In this document: piece by piece, positions 56,107 through 64,000 of the stretch
How the letters are laid out: each line of letters opens with the position of its first letter
Numbering within the stretch: the stretch's first letter is position 1
From: Clostridium sp. OS1-26
GTDB lineage: Bacteria > Bacillota > Clostridia > Clostridiales > Clostridiaceae
Length of the DNA: 64,000 nt
Reading direction: 5' to 3'
NCBI RefSeq assembly: GCF_030915445.1
Contig: NZ_CP133264.1
Span: 310,001-374,000 of the forward strand
Made by a program: the position numbers and the translations under genes
Notes under the pieces: generated by a model
Seen by the model: only the letters and a program-made list of their open reading frames with translations
What the model was told of the DNA's origin: nothing
The model's database searches: none

Positions 56107-57162
56107 ATACTCTTGAATAAGCTTGATTATATTATTTACTCCATTTTTTATAGAGCTTGAACTCATTTTATTTATAAATCTATCCTTATTTTTATAAAGC
56201 TCTTCTAATTTTTCTAGAATTATTTTCTCATTTAAATCATCTTCCTGTATTACTAAACTATATCCATTTCTTTCAAAAGAAGCTGCATTTAAAATTTGGT
56301 CTCCTCTGCTTGACTTCTTTGATAGTGGTATCAAAAGATTTGGCTTTCTTAGAGCAAGAAGTTCAAATATAGCATTAGCTCCAGCCCTAGAAATAACTAT
56401 ATCTGCTGCATTCATTACATGTGGCAGTTCTTCGCTTATGTATTCAAATTGTTTATAGGATTTTCTACTTTGTAAACTTTTGTCTATGTTTCCTTTTCCA
56501 CATATGTGTATAATATTATAATTTTCAACAAGTTTGTCTATAACTTTTCTTATAGTATCATTAATAAGCTTTGAACCAAGGCTTCCCCCTATTATAAGCA
56601 ATACTGGCTTCTTGTCTTGAAAGCCGCATATTTGTCTTCCTAGTATTCTACTTCCATTTAATAATTCTTCTCTTATTGGAGTACCAGTAAGCACTCCTTT
56701 GTTATCTTTTATATTTTTTACTGATTCAGGAAATGTGACACAAACTTTTGTACAATAGGGAGCTGATAATCTGTTTGCAAGTCCAGGCGTTAAGTCTGAT
56801 TCATGCGCGATAACAGGGATCTTGCTCAAATGAGCAGCAATAACTACAGGCACAGCTACAAATCCACCTTTAGAGAATACTATATTCGGCTTTTCCTTTT
56901 TCAAAATAATTATTGCTTGTAATATTCCTTTAAGTACTTTAAATGGGTCCGTAAAGTTTTTTATATCAAAATATCTTCTTAGTTTTCCACTAGATATTGC
57001 ATGGTATTTTATATTTTCACCTTCAATTATCTTTCTTTCTATACCATCTTTTGTTCCAATGTATTCTATTTCGTATCCTAGTTCTTTTAGTTTTGGCACT
57101 AACGCAAGATTCGGGGTAACATGTCCTGCTGAACCTCCACCAGTCATTATTATTTTTTTCAA
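56098..57162 (-). CDS. murG: UDP-GlcNAc:lipid I GlcNAc transferase MurG
   Basis: 354 residues. Makes lipid II on the inner face of the membrane. [20 protein letters not shown] is the N-terminal G loop; [28 protein letters not shown] and [20 protein letters not shown] are family motifs. Start is TTG at 57162 with AAAGGAGG 8 nt upstream. It stands alone, apart from other mur genes, with hairpins on both sides. Confidence 0.95.
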   Translation of the reverse strand: MKKIIMTGGGSAGHVTPNLALVPKLKELGYEIEYIGTKDGIERKIIEGENIKYHAISSGKLRRYFDIKNFTDPFKVLKGILQAIIILKKEKPNIVFSKGGFVAVPVVIAAHLSKIPVIAHESDLTPGLANRLSAPYCTKVCVTFPESVKNIKDNKGVLTGTPIREELLNGSRILGRQICGFQDKKPVLLIIGGSLGSKLINDTIRKVIDKLVENYNIIHICGKGNIDKSLQSRKSYKQFEYISEELPHVMNAADIVISRAGANAIFELLALRKPNLLIPLSKKSSRGDQILNAASFERNGYSLVIQEDDLNEKIILEKLEELYKNKDRFINKMSSSSIKNGVNNIIKLIQEYAI

Positions 57163-57585
57163 GTAAGTTTCCTCCTTTCAGTCGGAACACTGGGTAACTT
57201 AAGATGTTCGCTTCCGCTCACAAGTTACCCGTTAAAGTCCATTTAGGACTTTAACCTCTCAACCTTTCAAGTGGTTTAAAAGCTCAAATTAAAGAGAAAA
57301 TTCGGCTTAAAATAATTTTTACCTTATCCTCACAATATATAATACTATATTTTTTTACTATAAACAATTAAGAGTTCTACACTTTTAATTTTATATTTTT
57401 ATTAGATAATATTAAAATAAATTTCTTATTTTTAAGCAAACTATTAAATATTAGAGTAATATATTAAAACAGTTTCGGTATCTGAAATAAAATAGCAAGT
57501 CAAATATACTAGCATACTGACTAATTATTTTTTAAAGATGCCTTAATCTTGTTAAAAAATAAACTAAATGCAAGAGGTGGTAAAA
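57163..57585. other. Intergenic region between murG and the spore protein gene
   Basis: About 420 bp that must hold divergent promoters for murG (minus) and the spore gene (plus). It contains a pair of hairpins next to murG (57192-57255). Before the spore gene, GCATACTG near 57510 is a partial match to the sigma-G -10 (CATACTA), without a clear -35. Confidence 0.5.
57192..57255. promoter_or_regulatory. Tandem hairpins in the murG leader
   Basis: Hairpin 1: GGGTAACTT and AAGTTACCC (57192-57200 and 57222-57230). Hairpin 2: GTTAAAGTCC and GGACTTTAAC (57231-57240 and 57246-57255), directly adjacent. They may be a mobile intergenic hairpin element or a leader structure of murG. Confidence 0.6.
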
Positions 57586-57765
57586 ATGCCTGATAAAAAA
57601 ATATCACAAGCTAAAGAAGGATTAAATAAAGCCAAAATAGAAGCAGCTTCAGAGCTGCATGGCAAAGGTGAATATGAATACAAGGGAAATCTAAGCTCTA
57701 GAGAAAACGGCTCAATAGTTAAAAAGATGGTAGAAGAATATGAGAGGAATTTAATTGGAAAGTAA
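57586..57765 (+). CDS. Alpha/beta-type small acid-soluble spore protein
   Basis: 59 residues from ATG 57586 (AGAGGTGG 5 nt upstream). ISQAKEGLNKAKIEAASELH corresponds to SASP motif 1, and NLSSRENGSIVKKMVEEYER to motif 2 (family TSRQNGSVGG pattern, here RENGSIVKKM). SASPs coat DNA in the dormant spore and are cleaved by GPR protease at germination. The usual double Gly after NGSV is changed to VKK, so it is a divergent member. One of few plus-strand genes here. Confidence 0.85.
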   Translation: MPDKKISQAKEGLNKAKIEAASELHGKGEYEYKGNLSSRENGSIVKKMVEEYERNLIGK

Positions 57766-57788
57766 GTATAGGGTTTGAAACCCTATAC
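57766..57788. terminator. Hairpin shared by the spore protein and kinase genes
   Basis: GTATAGGG and CCCTATAC around TTTGAAA, between two convergent genes. T tracts are weak on both sides; probably bidirectional. Confidence 0.6.
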
Positions 57789-59854
57789 TAATTTATATCT
57801 GAGAACTCTATGTTTATTCTATCGTCTAAGTTTTCGGTAAGAATGGCATAATTACTTACATGATTAGTTTTAACACTTATTTTTTTAAATTTCACTATAA
57901 ATTCTGTTCCTTTTCCCGGTTCACTTACTACTTTTATTTCTCCTCCCATAAGTTCCACAAATTTTTTCACAAGGGCGAGCCCTATTCCTGTTCCTTCGGC
58001 CCTTCTTGATAATGAGCTGTTTACCTGTGCAAATCTGTCAAATATTAAATCTATCTTATCTGTTGGTATACCAACTCCAAAATCCCTTACGCTTAAATAA
58101 AAGTTATCCTCTTCCATACTTAGTGAAACAATAATTTGTTTGCCCTCAGGTGTGAATTTAACTGCATTTGATAATAAATTTAACAATATTTTCTCATACT
58201 TATCCTTATCAAGCCTTACATTACATTCTTCTTCATTGGTATCAAATATTAATTCTATGCCTTTACTTGTAGCATATGAATTAGTAGAGTTCACTACTGT
58301 CTCACTTATATATACTATATCAAAGTCAGTATTGTTTAAAGTTAAAAATCCAGCTTCAGCTTTTGATATATCAAGTATGTTGTTAATTAATTTTAATAAC
58401 CTGCTACAATTTTGATTAATTCTTGCAAGAGTTTTATCTATATTGGGAGTTATTTCATTACTATATACGTCATTAGCAAGTTGTAGAGAGGAATACATTA
58501 TTGTTAAAGGAGTTCTTAATTCATGAGAAATAATAGTAAAAAATTCATCTTTCAGCTTTGTTAACTTTTCAAGTTCAATGTTTCTATTTACTTCTTCTGT
58601 TATATCTGATCCATGGATATGTATTCTTGTAGTATTGTCCTTGTTTTTACGAGGTATAAATTTAATTTTGTAGAATCGCTCTTCACCTTTAATTGATTTT
58701 ACTCTATAGGGACTTATCGTATAAGGCCTAAATTTTTCTCCTACATTTACTAATATTTTATATAAATCGTTATTTATATATTTAAGGATGCTTTCATCTT
58801 CAATTTTAGATACTAAATTAGTATCACCATATGTTATAATTTCATCATATTTTTTATTGTTAAGTCTGTATGTTATGTTGGGGTAATCTACCACTGCTAT
58901 AGGAACTTCTACATTATTCACCACATCTTTCACAAAATCAGCTTGCTCCTCTGCATTTATCTGGTGAAGCTTGGTTTCTGTCACATCCTTGATTGTCAAT
59001 ATAGTATAAATCAATTCTTCATTTTTATTTGTAATTGGAGCACTACTTACCTCTAAATACTTTATTTCCGAAGTCTTCTTTTCTCTAAGTCTAAACACCA
59101 GGTTCTTTGCTGGTTTTTTATTTTTAATATAATAATAATATAACTCTGTAATATCTCGGCTCTCATTCTCAAGCATTGTAGTTTCATATTTTTCAAAGAA
59201 TCTTTTTGCATTTACCAGTTCTATAGCACTTAAGTTTAAGATGTTAAAAACTGCTTTATTGCATAGACTTAGCTTTTCATTTGAATCTAAAACCATTATA
59301 CCTTCAGATATGTTGTTTATGACATCTTTCAAATGCATAAGATGTTCTTTTTCTCTACTTCTTAGTATTTCTATAATATCACATTTTGTTTTTAACTCCG
59401 TTGATAATTCCAGAAACTTTTCTCTTTCATTTTTAATTTTTAGTTCTCTTAAATATTCATCTGTTATATCCCTCAAATTTATAATAGCTCCTATAACTTT
59501 ATTATCTTTAGCTATAGGAAAGCTGGACATAGAAATGTACAAATCTCTTTCTTCAACTTTATACTTTAATGTTAAGTTCTTAACTTCTTCTCCATTCTTT
59601 AAAGATTTATATAACGGAAAGTCAATTAGCTCTAGTTTGGTTTCATTTTCTGAAAACACTTCATAATTATAGAAAAAGTCATATGCATTTTTAAAATTCG
59701 CAAAACCATTATTGATTAGTTTATCTTCACCTTTTTTGTTAATATAAAGTACTTCTCCCTCATTGTCAGTTATATATACAAGGTATGGTAATGCTTCTAT
59801 TATATTTTCTGCAAAATTGCTAATCTTAAATAAATTATCTATAAAATTTTTCAT
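57788..59854 (-). CDS. PAS-domain sensor histidine kinase
   Basis: About 688 residues from ATG 59854 (GGGGGAGAAGG upstream). No membrane segment, so it is cytoplasmic. PAS domains near 15-130 (IIEALPYLVYITDNEGEVLY), 185-310 (VINNISEGIMVLDSNEKLSL) and 325-440. HisKA with the His in FFTIISHELRTPLTIM near 465; HATPase with LLNLLSNAVKFTPEG (N box), VRDFGVGIPTDKID (G1) and EGTGIGLALVKKF (G2). No receiver domain and no response regulator gene next to it, so it is an orphan. In clostridia such kinases may act on Spo0A (known for some; not shown here). Confidence 0.9.
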   Translation of the reverse strand: MKNFIDNLFKISNFAENIIEALPYLVYITDNEGEVLYINKKGEDKLINNGFANFKNAYDFFYNYEVFSENETKLELIDFPLYKSLKNGEEVKNLTLKYKVEERDLYISMSSFPIAKDNKVIGAIINLRDITDEYLRELKIKNEREKFLELSTELKTKCDIIEILRSREKEHLMHLKDVINNISEGIMVLDSNEKLSLCNKAVFNILNLSAIELVNAKRFFEKYETTMLENESRDITELYYYYIKNKKPAKNLVFRLREKKTSEIKYLEVSSAPITNKNEELIYTILTIKDVTETKLHQINAEEQADFVKDVVNNVEVPIAVVDYPNITYRLNNKKYDEIITYGDTNLVSKIEDESILKYINNDLYKILVNVGEKFRPYTISPYRVKSIKGEERFYKIKFIPRKNKDNTTRIHIHGSDITEEVNRNIELEKLTKLKDEFFTIISHELRTPLTIMYSSLQLANDVYSNEITPNIDKTLARINQNCSRLLKLINNILDISKAEAGFLTLNNTDFDIVYISETVVNSTNSYATSKGIELIFDTNEEECNVRLDKDKYEKILLNLLSNAVKFTPEGKQIIVSLSMEEDNFYLSVRDFGVGIPTDKIDLIFDRFAQVNSSLSRRAEGTGIGLALVKKFVELMGGEIKVVSEPGKGTEFIVKFKKISVKTNHVSNYAILTENLDDRINIEFSDIN

Positions 59855-60044
59855 TAACAACCTTCTCCCCCAAATAATAACATTTATCTTATGGCTATTG
59901 CCTCTAGATTTTTTCAAGTAAGTTTTACTTTATTTCAATTTATATTAAATTCTATGTTAAATATGAAAATTCCTTCTAATTTTATAATTTACTACAAAGT
60001 TGCATATGACAAATAAGTATTATTGTGTTAAACTTTGTCATGTA

Positions 60045-60075
60045 AAATAATAAGCCCCTTTACTTGGGGCTTATG
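60045..60075 (-). terminator. Rho-independent terminator of recJ
   Basis: ATAAGCCCC and GGGGCTTAT around a 7-nt loop (60050-60074), followed on the minus strand by TTATTTTACA. Confidence 0.85.
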
Positions 60076-60085
60076 AGTATATAAT

Positions 60086-61867
60086 CTAGTTTGTTAATCT
60101 AAAGTCCTTTATAATTAGCTGTAGATTGGTATTCCCGTTATACTCATTAATTGACGGTGAAAATATTAAATCCATTTTTATATTAGCAGGATTATTATTT
60201 AAAATATCTAGAAGCTTTTCTTCTCCGTATGTATCCTCTATCAGTGTTTTAAACTTTTCTGCTCCATCAAAGCATATGGCATCAATCTTTTCAAAGCTTC
60301 CTTGAGGTCTACAGTAAAGCTTAAGTATATTCTTTTCTTTTCCTATAAAATAGGCTCTAAATATGGTTACATTTTTTTCTGCAAAAATAGGCGCGGAGTT
60401 CCCCTTTCCAAAAGGTTCTAGCTGTTCTATATCCTCAATTAATTTAAATGTTATTTCATTTAAATTCAACTGTTTATCTATTCTTATTTTAGGTATTGTA
60501 TCTTCATTGGTCAGAACACAGCTATCATTTAAAGCCTTTCTTAACTTATCTATATTTTCTTCTTTTATTGATAATCCAGCCGCTAAAGGATGTCCTCCAA
60601 ACTTTTCAATTAGATCTTTGCATTTTATAAGTTCTTCGAACATATTATATTCTTCGATAGACCTGCCAGAGCCCTTAGGCATTTTTTCACCTTGCGTTAG
60701 CACAATTGATGGAACATTATATTTTTCCTTAAGCCTTCCCGCCACTATTCCGGCTATACTTTCGTGGACATCTGGCTTATATACAACTAAAACTTTATCG
60801 TCCTTCATTTTAGAATTTTCTATTATGTCTATAATTTCATTTACACTTTCAACGGTCATGTTCTGTCTTTCTATATTTAAAGCATGAAGCTTTGTTGCAA
60901 GCTCTGATGCTCCTTTTTCATCTTTATGTAGTAAAAGTTGCAGCGCTAAGTTAGCACTTTCCAATCTTCCTGTAGCATTAATACAAGGTCCTAAGACAAA
61001 ACCTATATGATAAGAGCTTATTTTTTTTCCCTCTAGTGACGTTGCTTTTATTAATGCTTTTATTCCTATATTTTGAGTCTGGTTTATCATTCTCAATCCA
61101 TTTTTAGCAATTATTCTGTTTTCATCAACTAAATCTACAACATCGCATATTGTTCCTATTGCCGCATACTGCATAAAATCATAAGCTTCTTCTTTATTTA
61201 TACCCATTTTTTCATAAAGTACTTGAATAAACTTAAATGCAACTCCTGCTCCACATAGAGACTTAAAGGGATAACTGCAATCTTTTTGTTTTGGATTTAT
61301 TACAGCATCCGCTTGAGGAACTACAAATTCTCTTTGATTATTTTCAAGTTCTATAAAAGGTATATCATGATGATCTGTAACTATAACACTCATGCCGAGC
61401 TCTTTGGCAAGTTTAATTTGCTCAATAGCTGAAATACCATTGTCACAAGTTATTAAAACTTCATATCCCTCTTCTTTTAACTGTTTTAAGCTTTCACTAT
61501 TTATGCCATATCCTTCAGTAATTCTGTCTGGTATATGGTATTTTACGTTGGCTTCACATCTCAATAATGATGAATACAAAATATATGTGCTGATTATTCC
61601 ATCCGCATCATAGTCTCCATAGACTACAATTTTTTTGTTATTTTTTAAAGCATTTATCATTATATCTGTGCCTTTGTCCATGTCCTTCATTAGCAGCGGA
61701 TTATGTAAGTAACCTATATCAGGGTTCATAAATTTTCTTATATCTTCTTCTGTGTTTACATCTCTATTTACTAATATGGAAGCTATGATTTCGCTTATTT
61801 CAGTGTTTTGTGATAATTTTTTAATGTCAATTTTACTTCGTCTTAACATCCATTTACTATTTATCAA
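60086..61867 (-). CDS. recJ: Single-stranded-DNA-specific exonuclease RecJ
   Basis: 593 residues. VVYGDYDADGIISTYIL (DHH motif I), VIVTDHHDIP (DHH motif III), AGVAFKFIQVL, GPCINATGRLESANLAL, and the DHHA1 domain with KMPKGSGRSIEEY and KFGGHPLAAGLSI. Digests single-stranded DNA 5' to 3' in repair. TTG at 61867 is the likely start since GAGAGGTG lies 7 nt upstream. An ATG 4 nt further up (61871) would give only MFDK and stop, in another frame. Confidence 0.93.
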   Translation of the reverse strand: MINSKWMLRRSKIDIKKLSQNTEISEIIASILVNRDVNTEEDIRKFMNPDIGYLHNPLLMKDMDKGTDIMINALKNNKKIVVYGDYDADGIISTYILYSSLLRCEANVKYHIPDRITEGYGINSESLKQLKEEGYEVLITCDNGISAIEQIKLAKELGMSVIVTDHHDIPFIELENNQREFVVPQADAVINPKQKDCSYPFKSLCGAGVAFKFIQVLYEKMGINKEEAYDFMQYAAIGTICDVVDLVDENRIIAKNGLRMINQTQNIGIKALIKATSLEGKKISSYHIGFVLGPCINATGRLESANLALQLLLHKDEKGASELATKLHALNIERQNMTVESVNEIIDIIENSKMKDDKVLVVYKPDVHESIAGIVAGRLKEKYNVPSIVLTQGEKMPKGSGRSIEEYNMFEELIKCKDLIEKFGGHPLAAGLSIKEENIDKLRKALNDSCVLTNEDTIPKIRIDKQLNLNEITFKLIEDIEQLEPFGKGNSAPIFAEKNVTIFRAYFIGKEKNILKLYCRPQGSFEKIDAICFDGAEKFKTLIEDTYGEEKLLDILNNNPANIKMDLIFSPSINEYNGNTNLQLIIKDFRLTN

Positions 61868-61954
61868 ACATTTTCACCTCTCTCCTTATATATTATACTA
61901 TAATAATTTTGCGGCGCAAAATAGGAAATCTGAATCGCAGCTTTTTTATTATGT

Positions 61955-61960
61955 TATAAT
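61955..61960 (+). promoter_or_regulatory. Extended -10 promoter of the SagB-like gene
   Basis: TGTTATAAT on the plus strand is an extended -10 (TGnTATAAT), about 55 bp before the start. No good -35 is present, as is usual for extended -10 promoters. Confidence 0.55.
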
Positions 61961-62015
61961 ATTAATATAATTAGAAAAATATTGTAAAACAAAAATAGAA
62001 AGGTGGATGGTTTTT

Positions 62016-62771
62016 ATGAGTAAAGAAATATCAAAAAATTTTTTAAAGGCTGATGTGTTTAAGGAATTAGATAATATTGAAACAGATCAAGAAAAAGAAT
62101 TACCGCAACCTCCTGTTCAAAAAAGTTGTTCACCTTCTTCATCTTTAATTGATCTAGTTTCTGTAGAAAATTTTAATTGCGGCCAGATGAGTGTTTTAGA
62201 TGTATTAAAATGTAGAAAGACTAGACGTCTTTTTACAGATGAGCAATTATCTTTGGAAGAACTTTCATTTCTACTTTGGAGTGTTCAAGGAGTAAAAAAG
62301 ATAGTTAATAAAGGATATGCTACGTTAAGGACTGTGCCTTCTGCAGGAGCTAGACATCCCTTTGAAACTTACTTAGCTATTTTAAAGGTAGAAGGTCTTA
62401 AAAGTGGCTTATATAGGTATTTACCATTAGAGCATAAACTTTTATTTATAAATGCTATAGATGGCCTTGATAAAAAACTTAGTTCTGCTACTTTTAATCA
62501 AAGATTTGTAGCTAAATCCGCAGTAACCTTCATATGGACTGCAATCCCTTATAGAACGGAATGGCGCTATGATATAGCTGCACCTAAACTTATAGCTCTC
62601 GATGCTGGCCATATGTGTGAAAATTTATATCTATCAGCAGAATCAATAAGCTCTGGTGTTTGTGCCATAGCTGCTTATGATCAAGATAAAATAGATGAAC
62701 TTTTAAATATAGACGGTGAAAATGAATTTACAGTTTATTTATCCTCAGTTGGAAAAATAGAAAAGGTATAG
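62016..62771 (+). CDS. SagB-type nitroreductase-family oxidoreductase
   Basis: 251 residues from ATG 62016 (AAGGTGG 9 nt upstream). FMN-dependent nitroreductase fold: SVLDVLKCRKTRRLFTDEQL, LRTVPSAGARHPFETYLAIL (the PSAGARHP motif of SagB/ThcOx dehydrogenases) and the C-terminal AESISSGVCAIAAYDQDKID. In bacteriocin clusters SagB oxidises azolines, but no cyclodehydratase or precursor gene is nearby, so this is probably a free-standing enzyme of unknown substrate. Plus strand, divergent from recJ. Confidence 0.87.
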   Translation: MSKEISKNFLKADVFKELDNIETDQEKELPQPPVQKSCSPSSSLIDLVSVENFNCGQMSVLDVLKCRKTRRLFTDEQLSLEELSFLLWSVQGVKKIVNKGYATLRTVPSAGARHPFETYLAILKVEGLKSGLYRYLPLEHKLLFINAIDGLDKKLSSATFNQRFVAKSAVTFIWTAIPYRTEWRYDIAAPKLIALDAGHMCENLYLSAESISSGVCAIAAYDQDKIDELLNIDGENEFTVYLSSVGKIEKV

Positions 62772-62789
62772 TGCTTAGCTATACCTTTT
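62761..62789. terminator. Bidirectional terminator between SagB-like and HMA genes
   Basis: AAAAGGTATAG and CTATACCTTTT around a 7-nt loop; T runs on both strands. It overlaps the 3' ends of both convergent genes. Confidence 0.85.
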
Positions 62790-62994
62790 CTATTTCAATT
62801 ACTTTATATCCTGCATCATCTATCGCTTCTTTAATTTCATCATTCTTTAGGTTTGGATTGCTTTCTAAAAATGCTGTTTTAGTTCTCACATCTACAGCTA
62901 CTGATTTTACTCCGGGCAATTCCATTAAGGCACTGTGAATTTGCTTTACACAATTTTTACAGCTTATTCCTTCAACTGTTAGTATTCTTCTCAT
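62779..62994 (-). CDS. HMA-domain metal-binding protein (CopZ-like)
   Basis: About 71 residues from ATG 62994 (AAGGGG 8 nt upstream). One heavy-metal-associated domain: VEGISCKNCVKQIHSALMEL has the CxxC motif in GISCKNC (usual GMxCxxC), then LPGVKSVAVDVRTKTAFLES. Probably a copper or zinc chaperone, or an orphan HMA protein; no P-type ATPase gene is next to it. Confidence 0.88.
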   Translation of the reverse strand: MRRILTVEGISCKNCVKQIHSALMELPGVKSVAVDVRTKTAFLESNPNLKNDEIKEAIDDAGYKVIEIEKV

Positions 62995-63135
62995 GTACAT
63001 CACCCCTTATATCTTTAGATTTAATATATTTTACCCAATTTACCATATTATATAACTTTAACTTAATGTATTTAATTATATTTTATCTATTTCTTAACAC
63101 TTTGTAAAATAATTCTAAATATTTTTAATAAAAAG

Positions 63136-64000
63136 TTAATTTCCAGGAATCAATATCTGTATAGTTGGCTTATTAAGGACCTTGTTAATAACCTTTAATA
63201 TTTTTTCTTCATTAATATAATGAAACTCTGCTGCTTCATCATATACTTTCTTAGCCTCTCCATACATTAGCTCATAAGTAGCCAGTTCTTTACAAAGCTG
63301 AATTGATTTTTCAAGTTTCAGTTGTCTTTTAAGTTTTATACCTCTGCATAATGAATTCATTTTCTTCTCATTAAAATATCCTGTACTATTTTTAATTTTA
63401 TATATGCTATCATTAACTATAGATAAAGTTCTCTCTAAGTTTTCCTCTGATGTTGCTATATTAATAGTAAAAAACTTTATGCCTCTTTCATTTTTAATAA
63501 AGCTTCCTACATCATAAGCAAGACCGTTTTTTGTTCTTATTTCATCAAACAATATGCCGCTGGTACCTTCTCCAAAAGCTGCATTAAATACACTTAATGC
63601 TTTTATTTCCTCTTCCTCTAGATCATCAATATTAAAAAGGTATTGCAATTTAGCACCTTTTATGTTGGAGATTTTCTCAGTAAATGTTCCATATTGATTA
63701 AATTCTCTTTCATCCTCTTCAATGCTGCAAAAGCTTTTTTTCCAATTTTTGAAATACTTTTCTACTACAAAAATTACATCTTCAACAGTTAATGAAGAAC
63801 ATATGCTTATAACACAATTTTCAGGTGCATAGTACCTATCATAAAAACTTTTTATATCATCTAAAGTAATAGCTTTTACACTTTCTTCTGTACCAATTAT
63901 TAAATCTTTAATTCTCTTTTTATTAAAAGCATTACTTAATAAGCTATCTTCACAATGTTGGTATACATCATCTTTCCATTCCTTAAGCTCTTCTAATATA
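63136..64000 (-). CDS. M16-family zinc peptidase, C-terminal part
   Basis: 288 codons are open from the right edge to the stop at 63136, so the 5' end is beyond 64000. GTEESVKAITLDDIKSFYDR and YYAPENCVISICSSLTVEDV are the end of the first M16 half. FGEGTSGILFDEIRTKNGLA and YDVGSFIKNERGIKFFTINI belong to the C-terminal M16 half (R-Y-like substrate site). The HxxEH zinc motif would be off the window. A candidate start at 63648 is only an internal TTG. Family members include processing peptidases and pitrilysin-like proteins. Confidence 0.85.
   Translation of the reverse strand, partial: ILEELKEWKDDVYQHCEDSLLSNAFNKKRIKDLIIGTEESVKAITLDDIKSFYDRYYAPENCVISICSSLTVEDVIFVVEKYFKNWKKSFCSIEEDEREFNQYGTFTEKISNIKGAKLQYLFNIDDLEEEEIKALSVFNAAFGEGTSGILFDEIRTKNGLAYDVGSFIKNERGIKFFTINIATSEENLERTLSIVNDSIYKIKNSTGYFNEKKMNSLCRGIKLKRQLKLEKSIQLCKELATYELMYGEAKKVYDEAAEFHYINEEKILKVINKVLNKPTIQILIPGN

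Noticed and set aside
60363..60887. 174-codon open frame opposite recJ
   Set aside because: A shadow of the recJ coding strand with no start signal or known domain.
63136..63648. Complete short peptidase gene starting at 63648
   Set aside because: The start is an internal TTG; the frame stays open and similar to M16 peptidases up to the right edge.

Overview
The window is low-GC DNA from a motile, spore-forming, fermentative Firmicute, most likely Clostridium sensu stricto. The grounds are the AT-rich codon use, a pyruvate:ferredoxin oxidoreductase of about 1167 residues, an alpha/beta-type small acid-soluble spore protein, a Bacillus/Clostridium-style chemotaxis set (CheC, CheD, FliY) and the FliW/CsrA pair. 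The species cannot be resolved from the sequence. Almost every gene is on the minus strand, so transcription mostly runs from high to low coordinates. No tRNA, rRNA, CRISPR array or transposase was seen.

Layout from left to right. 1-2.0 kb: GDP-fucose genes (fcl, cut by the window edge, and gmd). 2.1-2.2 kb: a decayed flagellin 3' end with its terminator. 2.3-10.8 kb: a nonulosonic-acid-type sugar and transfer block (NeuB-like synthase, SpsF-like cytidylyltransferase, a novel split protein, HAD phosphatase, ATP-grasp enzyme, PseB/FlaA1-type dehydratase, a small orphan, and the Maf flagellin glycosyltransferase). 10.8-25.1 kb: a run of large TPR-containing glycosyltransferases plus a methyltransferase. 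25.2-26.1 kb: the intact flagellin gene. 26.3-35.5 kb: late flagellar genes fliT-like, fliD, fliS, an orphan, flaG, csrA, fliW, flgL, flgK, flgN, flgM. 35.7-46.5 kb: fliY, fliM and the chemotaxis genes cheW, Y, C, A, R, B, D, W and a FapA/DUF342 gene. 46.7-51.5 kb: a glucose-type PTS permease with its antiterminator, a class IV aminotransferase, a HAD hydrolase and a metal-binding DUF1292 protein. 51.7-64 kb: pyruvate:ferredoxin oxidoreductase, an 880-bp repeat-bearing intergenic region, murG, a spore protein gene, a PAS histidine kinase, recJ, a SagB-type oxidoreductase, an HMA protein and part of an M16 peptidase.

How it works together. Six sites match the flagellar sigma-D (sigma-28) promoter, TAAA-N15-nnCGATAn, with the same 15-nt spacer. 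They lie before the FapA/che operon, flgM, fliS-fliD, flagellin, the glycosyltransferase run and gmd. This suggests that flagellin, its chaperones and its glycosylation machinery are made together. The flagellin leader also carries two CsrA-type sites, one as GGA in a hairpin loop and one on the ribosome binding site, and csrA and fliW are in the same locus. The most novel part is the 2-25 kb flagellin-glycosylation island: it has a partial nonulosonate pathway joined to ATP-grasp and HAD enzymes, and glycosyltransferases that share a recurring TPR-like module at different positions.

Caution: six genes (fcl, neuB-like, the 4.2-5.6 kb gene, the methyltransferase, the TPR-GT4 gene and the PTS permease) are interrupted by one-base frame changes at or near short homopolymers. 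The reading frame is otherwise well preserved on both sides, so assembly indels are the simplest explanation. Real inactivation or slippage cannot be excluded from sequence alone.
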